Below are positions 8,472 to 16,848 of a DNA stretch of 64,000 bases, piece by piece. The notes under the pieces were generated by a model. That model saw nothing but the letters and a program-made list of their open reading frames with translations, did not search any database and had not been told where the DNA came from. The DNA comes from Agarilytica sp045430285 (GTDB taxonomy: Bacteria > Pseudomonadota > Gammaproteobacteria > Pseudomonadales > Cellvibrionaceae). The stretch spans positions 186,001 to 250,000 of the forward strand of contig JAILXV010000004.1 in assembly GCA_045430285.1 (NCBI GenBank). Direction: 5' to 3'. The position numbers and the translations under genes were made by a program. How positions within the stretch are numbered: position 1 is the first letter of the stretch; every line of letters starts with the position of its first letter.

Positions 8472-8620
8472 CAGAAAACTGCTTGACTTGCTGTTTTCTG
8501 ACGGCTTTTTAGAAGCACGTATTGGGGTGCCTAGCACTCACTACCAGCACTACAAATACTCTTTAGGCGTTGTGTCATAATGACGTTAAACAACGGCGCA
8601 GACAGAGAGCTTCTAAAATC
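8472..8620 (-). promoter_or_regulatory. Shared control cassette, depolymerase paralog 3
   Basis: The hairpin CAGAAAAC/GTTTTCTG (8472-8500, 13-nt loop) lies 33 nt before the start codon. The proximal motif TTTTTAGAAGC is at 8506-8516 and the distal inverted motif AGAGAGCTTCTAAAATCG at 8603-8620. Confidence 0.55.
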
Positions 8621-9511
8621 GTGAAAATGCCTTTGTTGCGCCTAGAAACCCTATAAAATTCGGTGTTTTTTCGCTTTTACCGATTTTTAGAGGTGTGTCG
8701 TAACAGCACGCAGGGAAAAACCCGCATACAATTGCGTCGCTTAATTTCTATGGTTGCAAAAAGGTATTCTGCAAACTTTCTAAAGCAAACCTGCTTTTAT
8801 TATTATCTTGCTTTAGTCTGTTTAGCCGACAGAAGTAAAGTCGCCACGTTCCGAGGAAGTGAGCAGTGGTTCCGGCCACTCTATATGTTGGACATACTAT
8901 GTGTTCGGAATGGTTGTAATGTTTGTTTACGTGTTAACTGAATATTTTGGATGACGTTTATCGTAATTTATTATTGTTTTTATGTGTTTTAACAAATGTC
9001 TTTTGTTGATCCTGGTGCTGATATAAAAATATTATCTGCCTTAATTACTTGCCCGATATCAAATGTTGAACATATCGAAAGCAAGTAAAAACGGTGGCGC
9101 CATATGGGCAAATATCACGTCGTTGCGTTTGTTTTTGTAAGTTGTAGCAACACTCACGCTTGCAATTATTATTGTTGATTTAAGTGAGTGCGGGGATTAT
9201 AGGGTAAAAGATTAACTAACTGTTGATTTTTTTTACGCTTGCCTTAAAAAAGTGAACGAAGTCTATTTTTTCTGCATCAATTAAAACTTATTGGCGTAAC
9301 AAATTAAAAAAATATAGCGCTTCTGCATGATCGGTATATTTCTACATGCCCTCCGATGTGATTTTTATATCGTCAGATGCGTGGGCATTAATAAAACGTA
9401 TATTGCAACGACAGTCCGTGAAAAACGCTATAGTAAATACAGTTATAGGTCGCTGTAGAGCGGTAGTGCAAATATGAGGCTTCCATTGAGGTTGGAGAGG
9501 TACACAGAGTT
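8621..9511. other. Long intergenic region before the MetX-like gene
   Basis: About 890 AT-rich bases. A 92-codon frame at 8663-8941 has no ribosome site or recognisable domain and is not called. A short inverted repeat AGTGG/CCACT lies near 8865-8881. GGAGAGG (9492-9498) is the ribosome site of the next gene. No RNA gene was recognised. Confidence 0.4.
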
Positions 9512-10621
9512 ATGAGTAATGCAGAGTTGATTGTCCAAAAGAAGGTGTTTGAGTTTGGCACATATACGACGGTATTGGGGGACGAGATACCTAATCTTCG
9601 CTTTGGCTATGAAACGTTTGGGACGCTGAATGAGGCAAAAGATAATGCAATATTCGTCCCCCACTTCTTTTCGGGAAGTTCTCATGCCGCGGGAAAGTAC
9701 AGTGCAGAAGATGAAGAGCCTGGATATTGGGATGCCTTAATTGGCCCAGGGAAAACCATCGATACACATCGCTTTTTTGTGATCGGTGTGGATTCACTGA
9801 ATAACATCAATGCCTTTAATGACAAGGTCTGCACTACTGGTCCGCTGTCGGTTAACCCTGCTACCGGTAAGCCGTGGGGTATGGCTTTTCCTGATTTAAC
9901 GACGGTGGATTTGGCTCATGTGCAAAAGCGCTTGTTGGCGTCCTTGGGTATCGAGCAGCTCTATGGGGCGATCGGTGCCTCGGGTGGTTCAATTCAAAGT
10001 ATGCAAATGGCGGCGACGTATCCAGAAAGTGTGACGCGAGTGATTTCTGTTGTGCCACCAGGGATACGTCTTTCTGAATATACTGCAGCGATGATCGAGA
10101 TGTGGGGCGAGCCGATCAAAGTAGATGCCGCATGGCGTGGTGGAGACTATTACGAGAGCGAATTTCCAGATAAGGGGTTGGCGTCGAGCCTCCGTATTAC
10201 CACGCTTAATGGTTTAGGTTTTGGTATGGCGGCCAAACTGTTTCCTATCGATACGCTGAGGCAAGACAACGCCAAAGGAAGTCGCCATCTTCAAAGTGAA
10301 AGTCTGTTTGTCGAGTATTTACATGATTACGCCATGCAACGTAAGGCGGGTATCGACCCTAATTCACTGCTTAAAATGGTGGATACCTATCAAACCTTTG
10401 ATATTCGTGATGACCTGGACAAGATCCAAGCTAAGATGTTGTTTATCGTCTGTGATGACGACCTTGTGTTTCATGTCCAGGATTCTTTATTGGGCTACGA
10501 AGCCCTCGAAGCCTCTCAGGTGGAGGCCTCATTGTTTCGTTTTAAGTCGGATTATGGACATTTGGGCGCGGTAATGGATACCGATAAGTTTGCGCCCGTG
10601 ATTGCCGATTTCTTTGCTTAA
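9512..10621 (+). CDS. Homoserine O-acetyltransferase (MetX)-family alpha/beta hydrolase
   Basis: 369 residues, cytoplasmic (no signal peptide). The fold is that of MetX and related acyltransferases: early strands LRFGYETFGTLNEAKDN, a nucleophile elbow GASGGSIQSMQ (about 150-160; true MetX usually has GGSMGGMQ), an acid in CDDDLVF and a His in DYGHLGAV near the C-terminus. The conserved GPGKTIDTHRFFVIGVDSL segment is typical of the family. Because the elbow differs from classical MetX and no methionine genes adjoin, it may be a hydrolase or acyltransferase with another substrate rather than the methionine-pathway enzyme. A good ribosome site (GGAGAGG) sits 13 nt before the ATG. It converges with the Ig-repeat lipoprotein gene, 42 bp away. 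Confidence 0.8.
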   Translation: MSNAELIVQKKVFEFGTYTTVLGDEIPNLRFGYETFGTLNEAKDNAIFVPHFFSGSSHAAGKYSAEDEEPGYWDALIGPGKTIDTHRFFVIGVDSLNNINAFNDKVCTTGPLSVNPATGKPWGMAFPDLTTVDLAHVQKRLLASLGIEQLYGAIGASGGSIQSMQMAATYPESVTRVISVVPPGIRLSEYTAAMIEMWGEPIKVDAAWRGGDYYESEFPDKGLASSLRITTLNGLGFGMAAKLFPIDTLRQDNAKGSRHLQSESLFVEYLHDYAMQRKAGIDPNSLLKMVDTYQTFDIRDDLDKIQAKMLFIVCDDDLVFHVQDSLLGYEALEASQVEASLFRFKSDYGHLGAVMDTDKFAPVIADFFA

Positions 10622-10663
10622 TTTATCAGGTAGTGTGTCTGGTCAGGGTGTTCGAGTAAGGTC

Positions 10664-12799
10664 TTATGGTGCTTCATCCACGAGCCAGGTATACGCCTGT
10701 TCTGCGGCATTCGGCACCGCCACGCGAATGGTAAATGAAGCACCAGAGTCGACAGCGCCTTCCGCCAGGATGACGACGCCAAAAGGACCTGCAGGTTCGG
10801 TGGTGTTGCTCGGCACGGTATAGCTTGTCACGCCGACCAAATCGATATCTTTCGGTTCGAAGGTAATCACCGTGCCCACTGGCAGAGAATTTTCATTAAT
10901 ATCACACAAGATTACGCCGGACATAACAAAGCCCGCGTTTATGGTTGTGCCGGTGGGTGGCAGGTTTCCCTCGTCACAAAATTGAACATCGGCAGAGGAG
11001 AGCGAGATGACCACTTCGTCCCAAATGGTGGTGGTTTGCAAAGCAGATACTGGGCAATCGCTATTGATGATGGTGCTGCAAGGCCCGTTATAAATACCGT
11101 CGCCACTGGCATCGTAGCTTTCATTGAGGGCTCCGTCGCTCGTGCTGCTGGGGGCGGGGTTATTTAAAAAGCTGTCGACGAAGTTTTCACCTGGGTTAAA
11201 AATACCGTCCTCATTCTGATCCGTAAATGCCTCGCCGAGATCGGTCACAGAAGCGACTTCATTCGCGGATGCGCTGTCAAACAAGCCATTGCCGTTGAAG
11301 TCGGTGAAGTCTTCAGCGCCGCTCATAAAACCGATGACACTGGCGCGTCCGCCGCGCCCTGATGTGTCTGCCGTGATAAGTGAGCGATCACCAGAGCTGC
11401 GCCAAGTGACAGAGCATACGCCACTGACTAATTCGCAGGAACCAGGGATGATGCCAATCTCTACTGAGCGAAAGCTTACGCGGGTGCCGTCGGGCGGGGC
11501 ATTGCCAAATTGATCACTGACGTTGGCGGTAATGGAGACTTCCGTACCGTTTACTCGCCAAGCGTGTGGGTTGGATGGTGTGAGGGATAGGTCGAATGCG
11601 CGCGATACTGGGACGCCTGTTGAAATTGAAATGTCATCAGAGAACCCTTGGATACCTGTGGCGTCATGGGTGGCAATTACTCGCAACGAAGAGTTAACCG
11701 TGCCGCTTTGCACCACTGTCGTTACCTCACCCGCATTATTGGTTTCGCCGGACTCGGTTCCGCTGGCAAGTGATGCGCCCCCTGACGCATTAGTGAGTTC
11801 AAATGAGACGATTTCTCCGACAATGGGTGCGCCTTGTGCGCCCACAATGCGGAAGGTCACGAGGGATGTTTCATCACCGCCAATGCCGGCAATGGCGAGT
11901 GTGGATTCTGAGTTAGAAAGAAATTCGACCCCAAGCACAGTATCGGCCGCTATATCTAGCAAGACTTCGGCATTGAGTATTTGGCCTTCATAGGATGCCG
12001 TCGCTGAAATCGTATCTTCACCACTGCAGCCCGCGGCAGTGTATAGCGTTGTCGCGAGTCCGCCACTTGTGCTTGCGCTGGCTTGGTCGAATGATGCGAG
12101 ACCGGTAGATACACAGCCCGATGAAAATGTGACGCTAACGGGGGTGACGAATGGCTCATTGTCGCTATCGACGATATTGGCCGAAATCGTAACCGCGGCC
12201 CCAGCTTGCAGTGATGTAGCGCTAGCGCCTAATGCGCCAGAGGTAAAGCCCGTGCCCGTGCCGGAGCCCAATGAAAGTGCTGAAACACCAGTGCCGCCTC
12301 CCGCGGAAGAAACGGCGCTATCAATGTCGAGATCGGCTTGTGCTGTGAGCGTTTGTCCGTCCGCACTGATACTGGCAACAACCGTATCCACACCATCACA
12401 AGTGCCGGATGAGTATGTGGTCGATGCGCGTCCCGCAACGGTGTCGACACTGCTGATAGAAATTGAAGCGAGACCCGTGGCCACGCATGTGGAGCTAAAG
12501 CTAACGGAATAGACATCCGTAACCGCAATATTGGATGCGTTAACGACCACCACTTCTATCGTCCAGCTTGCATTGTCCACTGTGGCGGCGAGTAATTCGG
12601 CTGACGCGCTGCCATCTTGGAATGAACCACCGCCGCCATTGCCAATTTTGACACTGCTTGTTGTGGTGCCGGCTTCTGTATCCACCTCGCCCGTTTCTGT
12701 AGCGCCACTGCCTGACCCGTCCCCTTGGCAGCCGCTAATCCATACAAGAGCGACTAAGCCAAATAAAAGATGTTTAAGAGCGGCACGAGGATAAGCCAT
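10664..12799 (-). CDS. Ig-like repeat lipoprotein
   Basis: 711 residues from the ATG at 12799, chosen because it opens a lipoprotein signal (MAYPRAALKHLLFGLVALVW then lipobox ISGC); a longer frame upstream adds 68 residues with no signal character. Two related repeats of about 110 residues follow, each with VSFSSxCVxTGLAS, a Cys-Gly/Ser-x-Asp-Thr segment and GQxLxA, with a paired Cys suggesting one disulfide per repeat. Next come two bacterial Ig (Big_1-like) domains with VSFEL and VSFRS strands. A Ca-binding-like Asp/Asn-rich stretch (DFNGNGLFD, DQNEDGIFN, DASGDGIYN) and a final beta-rich domain complete it. It is probably a surface-anchored adhesin or structural lipoprotein. No enzyme domain is seen. 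Confidence 0.8.
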   Translation of the reverse strand: MAYPRAALKHLLFGLVALVWISGCQGDGSGSGATETGEVDTEAGTTTSSVKIGNGGGGSFQDGSASAELLAATVDNASWTIEVVVVNASNIAVTDVYSVSFSSTCVATGLASISISSVDTVAGRASTTYSSGTCDGVDTVVASISADGQTLTAQADLDIDSAVSSAGGGTGVSALSLGSGTGTGFTSGALGASATSLQAGAAVTISANIVDSDNEPFVTPVSVTFSSGCVSTGLASFDQASASTSGGLATTLYTAAGCSGEDTISATASYEGQILNAEVLLDIAADTVLGVEFLSNSESTLAIAGIGGDETSLVTFRIVGAQGAPIVGEIVSFELTNASGGASLASGTESGETNNAGEVTTVVQSGTVNSSLRVIATHDATGIQGFSDDISISTGVPVSRAFDLSLTPSNPHAWRVNGTEVSITANVSDQFGNAPPDGTRVSFRSVEIGIIPGSCELVSGVCSVTWRSSGDRSLITADTSGRGGRASVIGFMSGAEDFTDFNGNGLFDSASANEVASVTDLGEAFTDQNEDGIFNPGENFVDSFLNNPAPSSTSDGALNESYDASGDGIYNGPCSTIINSDCPVSALQTTTIWDEVVISLSSADVQFCDEGNLPPTGTTINAGFVMSGVILCDINENSLPVGTVITFEPKDIDLVGVTSYTVPSNTTEPAGPFGVVILAEGAVDSGASFTIRVAVPNAAEQAYTWLVDEAP

Positions 12800-12993
12800 A
12801 GCGGTTTTTATTCCGAAGTTGGGTGACACATAAAAGGAAATAGATACTTCGAGAATAGTTGAGAAGCGGGCGCTAAGCCAATTTTGGCCAGGATTGTGAT
12901 GGCCTTGGATCTCGCAGTGGGTATGCTCAGGCCTTGATGCTGGGAAGGTGATCCGCTGGGTCATTGAAGGCGCACAGCGAATGCGATTTAAGG

Positions 12994-13032
12994 CCCCAAT
13001 CAAGGGCTACAGATGTGAGCCCTTGATCGGGG
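12994..13032 (-). terminator. Long stem-loop after nhaD
   Basis: Arms of 15 bases (12994-13008 and 13018-13032) pair with one mismatch around a 9-nt loop; the core is CAAGGGCT/AGCCCTTG. It lies about 60 bp past the nhaD stop and upstream of the lipoprotein ATG. No T-tract follows on the minus strand, so it may be a terminator of another kind or an mRNA-stabilising stem. Confidence 0.55.
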
Positions 13033-13053
13033 GTAACGCATATAGGCGGGCGT

Positions 13054-13100
13054 GATAGTTATCCGCTGATGATAGCTGCCCGCTGAATAGTTACCCGTTA
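13054..13100. repeat. Three imperfect direct repeats at the nhaD 3' end
   Basis: GATAGTTATCCGCTGAT (13054-13070), GATAGCTGCCCGCTGA (13071-13086) and ATAGTTACCCGTTA (13087-13100) follow one another directly. The last overlaps the nhaD stop and final codons, so the others look like copies of the gene's end. Confidence 0.55.
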
Positions 13101-14488
13101 ATCAGATAGTGTGTATAGATGCTTGCCGCGTAACCAAGAGCGATAGCCCAGCTCCACTTAAGGTGGCCGAAGAAGGTATAAAGTCCGCGAGATTGCCCCA
13201 TTAAGGCAACGCCAGCGGCAGAACCTACCGATAATAAACTGCCGCCAACACCTGCGGTTAGCGTTACCAATAGCCATTGATAGCTGTCCATTTCGGGTGA
13301 CATGGTTAAGATCGCAAACATCACCGGAATATTATCCACGATGGCAGAAAACAGACCGGCAAGGATGTTGGCGGTGGTCGCTCCGAGGCCGCCGTATATG
13401 ACATCTGAGATCGATGCTAAGTAACCGATTGTACCAAGCCCACCGACACAAAAAATAACGCCGAAGAAAAACAGCAATGTGTCCCACTCTGCTTTCGCCA
13501 CATTATTGAAGATATTAAATTCACCAACCGTATCTTCGGAAATATGTTCAGTTAGCTTTAAGTAGTAAGAATAAAAGAATAGATAGGAAAGCCCCATCAT
13601 CATTCCTAAATAGGGCGGCAAGTGGAGTAGCTGCTCAAAGCTAACGGCGGTCGCAATGGTGCAGATAAACAGCGCAACAATGCCATAGGTGCCTGGTTTT
13701 AGTTGGACGTTACGCCCGCTTGACTCGGGTGTATCCGTAGAAATGGTAAAGCTCATGATGGTCGCAGGTACGACAAAGTTCACCAGGCTGGGAATAAACA
13801 GGCTAAAGAAACCGAAGAAGTCGATGTGCCCAGACTGCCAGACCATAAGGGTAGTAATGTCACCAAAAGGACTGAAAGCTCCGCCCGCATTTGAGGCGAT
13901 AACAATGTTAACAAAGCCTGCGGTGACGAAGGAGGGTTTATCTGAACCAACGGCGAGCACGACCGCGCCCATAAGCAGTGCGGTGGTTAAGTTATCGGCA
14001 ATGGGAGAGATAAAAAAGGCCAAGATTCCCGTAGTCCAAAACAACTTACGATAACTGAATCCAAGTTGTACTAACCAGTTACGCAGCACTTTAAACGCAT
14101 GTCGTTCGGACAAGGCATTGATGTAGACCATTGCCGTAAGCAGAAATAACAGCAGCGATGCGTATTCAATAATATTGTGATTTAGCGAAGCTTCAATTAT
14201 TTGTGTGCCGCTGTTGACGTTTTTGCCCATGATCGCGACTAAAATCCATATCACGCCGGCAGCGAGCAACACCGGTTTTGATTTTCGCAGATGAATAAAT
14301 TCTTCAGCGATAACGAATACGTAGGCAAAGGCAAAAATTGCCAGCGCAGCGATAGCAAAGCCGCTAGAGGTCATATTGAGAGTCGTACCTTCGACGCTCG
14401 CAAAAGGGTCCGATGCAAATGCAAAGCCAGGCAGGCTAGATAAAATTGCAAGGCTAAGTAAAGTGAATAGCGCGTACAAAGTTTTCAA
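13091..14488 (-). CDS. nhaD: Na+/H+ antiporter NhaD
   Basis: 465 residues, inner membrane, exchanging Na+ or Li+ for H+; common in marine and alkaliphilic bacteria for sodium export. It has a cleavable-looking N-terminus (to about residue 25) and about a dozen membrane helices. Family motifs are visible: SPIADNLTTALLMGAV (about 160-175), NIVIASNAGGAFSPFGDITTLMVW (about 190-215) with the conserved Asn/Gly/Asp of the transport core, DNIPVMFAILTMSP and GGSLLSVGSAAGVALMG near the C-terminus. The start codon is TTG at 14488, supported by AGGAG nine bases upstream; no ATG fits. Monocistronic by position, with a 597-bp upstream region. Confidence 0.92.
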   Translation of the reverse strand: MKTLYALFTLLSLAILSSLPGFAFASDPFASVEGTTLNMTSSGFAIAALAIFAFAYVFVIAEEFIHLRKSKPVLLAAGVIWILVAIMGKNVNSGTQIIEASLNHNIIEYASLLLFLLTAMVYINALSERHAFKVLRNWLVQLGFSYRKLFWTTGILAFFISPIADNLTTALLMGAVVLAVGSDKPSFVTAGFVNIVIASNAGGAFSPFGDITTLMVWQSGHIDFFGFFSLFIPSLVNFVVPATIMSFTISTDTPESSGRNVQLKPGTYGIVALFICTIATAVSFEQLLHLPPYLGMMMGLSYLFFYSYYLKLTEHISEDTVGEFNIFNNVAKAEWDTLLFFFGVIFCVGGLGTIGYLASISDVIYGGLGATTANILAGLFSAIVDNIPVMFAILTMSPEMDSYQWLLVTLTAGVGGSLLSVGSAAGVALMGQSRGLYTFFGHLKWSWAIALGYAASIYTHYLING

Positions 14489-15085
14489 CAGAGTTTGCTC
14501 CTAAAAGTTAATAAAATCTTCTTGTGCTGTGCGCCTAAAACTAAACGCAGGCAAAGCAATGCATCGCTCGGGGCAGTGCGCCGAGAGAGCATGTATATAG
14601 CGAAATAATTATTATGCTTAGCGATGGAAAGCAGGAAGGCCTGGGTGTATCGCGGAAATTGGCGGCATTCTACAATGTTTTTGGCGCGAAATCCTCATTC
14701 TGGGCGCGCCTTCGATCTAAAGTATGATTAATATCAAGCGCTTAGCAGTGAAACACCAATAAAAATCATCACCTGTTGAATTTTTCGTGTCTAACTTTTG
14801 TTGTGCAGTGTGGTGAGTTGTGGCTATGGGAGAAAGGTCGGGAAATATTGGCGCGAGATCATTTGTTTTGGGGCGGAATATCCGAGAATTGGCATCGATA
14901 ATGAGTCGATCTTCTATCTGTACACTAAAATTATAGAGAAAGGATGAGGCCTGTTATAAATCGAGCGAGAGTTTTCTTCTGAGCTTTCTCCCGCTTTATT
15001 ATGTGATTTATTGGACGTAACGCGCCGATCTATAGCTGCGCTCGCTTGCATGTAGTTCTTGTATATAGTTAAAGAGTACCCGTTT
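14489..15085. other. Divergent intergenic region between nhaD and the LacI-type sensor gene
   Basis: It must hold two divergent promoters. No small gene or RNA was recognised. GGCGCGAAATCC and GGGCGCGCC near 14680-14712 form short GC-rich blocks in an otherwise AT-rich stretch. Confidence 0.4.
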
Positions 15086-16813
15086 ATGTCTTGGGACCTA
15101 GATAATAATACGACCACGATCGGTGTTTTTGCGTCGCACCTGCAAGGTGAGTTTGTGGGTGAAGTGGCGAATCAAATTCGCCAACATTGTGTTTTACGTG
15201 GATACAAGTACATCGGTTTTTGCACAGGACAGGATGTAAAATATCACTGCACGTTAAGTCTTGAGCAGCTCGATTGCGCGATCATTATTCGTGATTGCGT
15301 ATCCCATGAATTCGCTAAAGAATTGGTGGAGCGAAAAATTGCAACGGTTTCTGTTGCCTATGATTATTTTCCCGTCGATATCCCTATCGTGAGTTCTGAT
15401 AATGCGCGGGGCACGGAACTCGCTTTTCAATACTTGCTTGAGCAAGGCCATGAAACTATTTCATTTGCAGGTGACTTGCGTAATTTCGATGTAAGAAAAC
15501 GCTATGAACGATTTTGTGAATTATCAGAAGCTCATGAGATGGGTTTTGGTGAAGACCTGCTGATTCCTGTATCGAATAATGAAATTGGTGGCGGCTTAGA
15601 AGCCGGCGATGCATTTATTGAGCGAGGCTGTAATTCCACGGCCGTTTTTTGTGCAGCTGGCTTTGTCGCCATTGGCTTTTTGCGTCGCTTACAAAAAAAT
15701 AAAATACAGTTATCAGATAGTTTAGAGGTGGTGGGGTACGAGGCGATGCCGATCATACCTGTATTGGCGCCAGGTATATCGCTAATTGACCAAAATGTGC
15801 ATCTTATTGCTTACAAGGCCGTGTCGGTGGTGTGTGATCTACTTTCCGGAAAAGAAATGGCTCGCGAACAAAAAGTTGAGCCAAAATTGATATCACGACT
15901 GCAAGAAGTAGAAACGGATAATAATTTAATCCTCGCGACATCCGTGGATTTGCCGGAGATATTCAACTCTGGTTATATGAGCAGCATATTGAATAATAAT
16001 TTTATATGGAATGACCAAATAGCGGATTCTGGTTTAGAAAAACTCATGAATATCGCACCTTTGTTTGAGAAGTTTATGGGCTTGGCGACCTTTTCGAAAA
16101 TATCGCCAGCGCGAGAGGGTGAAAAAGATATCACCCTATTAAAAATATTCTCTTTAGAAAAGACTGATAAAGTCTCACCTAAGAGCTCAATCGCAAAATG
16201 TAAGCTTTCCCACTTTCCTGATGAGGCGTTTAGCCAGTCCCACTTGTCTGTTTTCGATAATATGACGCATTTCTTTATTCGGGCGAATGGGCGTATTTCA
16301 GGTGTGATATCCATTTATGGTGACAGCGCATCGAAGACTCAGTTAGCCAGTTATCTCTACCTATGTGGCCAGATATCGAGTGTGGCTAAAGTGATGGGGC
16401 TCAATATTGAGAAACGGTTGGCGGCAAGCATCTCACTAGCCGGAGATAAAACGGCCGATAAACCTAAGGCGGATGTGAACGTCGTACGACACCCTGTCGA
16501 TTGGAATATCGGTAAAAATGAAACAACATGGTCGGAAGGTGCTTTATCATTGCTTGGGTTGGTGAGCCCTATCGATATCAATATTTATAAGCATATGGAT
16601 TTTGGTGATCGTATTGCATCCGAGGATGCGGATAAGATCCGAACAAAAACTGCAGAAAGTGTCACCTCCAAAGAGGGGTTTTCTGACACGTGTAAAATAA
16701 AATCGAAAGATGGTAGCTATGTATCGTTTAGTGTCGTGGCCGAACCAAAAGAAGTCACTCAAGATGAAATTTCTGTCTTGAGGTTTTATATTCATCAGAT
16801 TGTTGAGGACTAG
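15086..16813 (+). CDS. LacI/PBP-type ligand-binding sensor protein without HTH
   Basis: 575 residues from the ATG at 15086; a TTG 27 bases upstream is possible but less natural. Residues about 8-285 form a type-I periplasmic-binding fold as in LacI/PurR repressors (TIGVFASHLQGEFVGEVANQ, SSDNARGTELAFQYLLEQGH, AVFCAAGFVAIGFLRRL, VVGYEAMPIIP). There is no N-terminal helix-turn-helix and no signal peptide, so it is cytoplasmic and cannot bind DNA like LacI. A middle region (about 300-450) is unassigned. The last 110 residues have a PAS-like pattern (VDWNIGKNETTWSEGALSLLG, SKDGSYVSFSVVAEP). In relatives known to me this module precedes GGDEF or similar output domains; here the protein ends after the PAS. 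It probably signals by protein contact, perhaps to the co-oriented coiled-coil protein 35 bp downstream. Confidence 0.7.
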   Translation: MSWDLDNNTTTIGVFASHLQGEFVGEVANQIRQHCVLRGYKYIGFCTGQDVKYHCTLSLEQLDCAIIIRDCVSHEFAKELVERKIATVSVAYDYFPVDIPIVSSDNARGTELAFQYLLEQGHETISFAGDLRNFDVRKRYERFCELSEAHEMGFGEDLLIPVSNNEIGGGLEAGDAFIERGCNSTAVFCAAGFVAIGFLRRLQKNKIQLSDSLEVVGYEAMPIIPVLAPGISLIDQNVHLIAYKAVSVVCDLLSGKEMAREQKVEPKLISRLQEVETDNNLILATSVDLPEIFNSGYMSSILNNNFIWNDQIADSGLEKLMNIAPLFEKFMGLATFSKISPAREGEKDITLLKIFSLEKTDKVSPKSSIAKCKLSHFPDEAFSQSHLSVFDNMTHFFIRANGRISGVISIYGDSASKTQLASYLYLCGQISSVAKVMGLNIEKRLAASISLAGDKTADKPKADVNVVRHPVDWNIGKNETTWSEGALSLLGLVSPIDINIYKHMDFGDRIASEDADKIRTKTAESVTSKEGFSDTCKIKSKDGSYVSFSVVAEPKEVTQDEISVLRFYIHQIVED

Positions 16814-16848
16814 CATGATGATGGATCGACGGGCTTGGTGACGCAGAT

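Noticed and set aside
8663..8941. 92-codon + frame in the intergenic region after depolymerase 3
   Set aside because: No ribosome site, unlikely composition (many Cys/Arg/Phe) and no recognisable domain.
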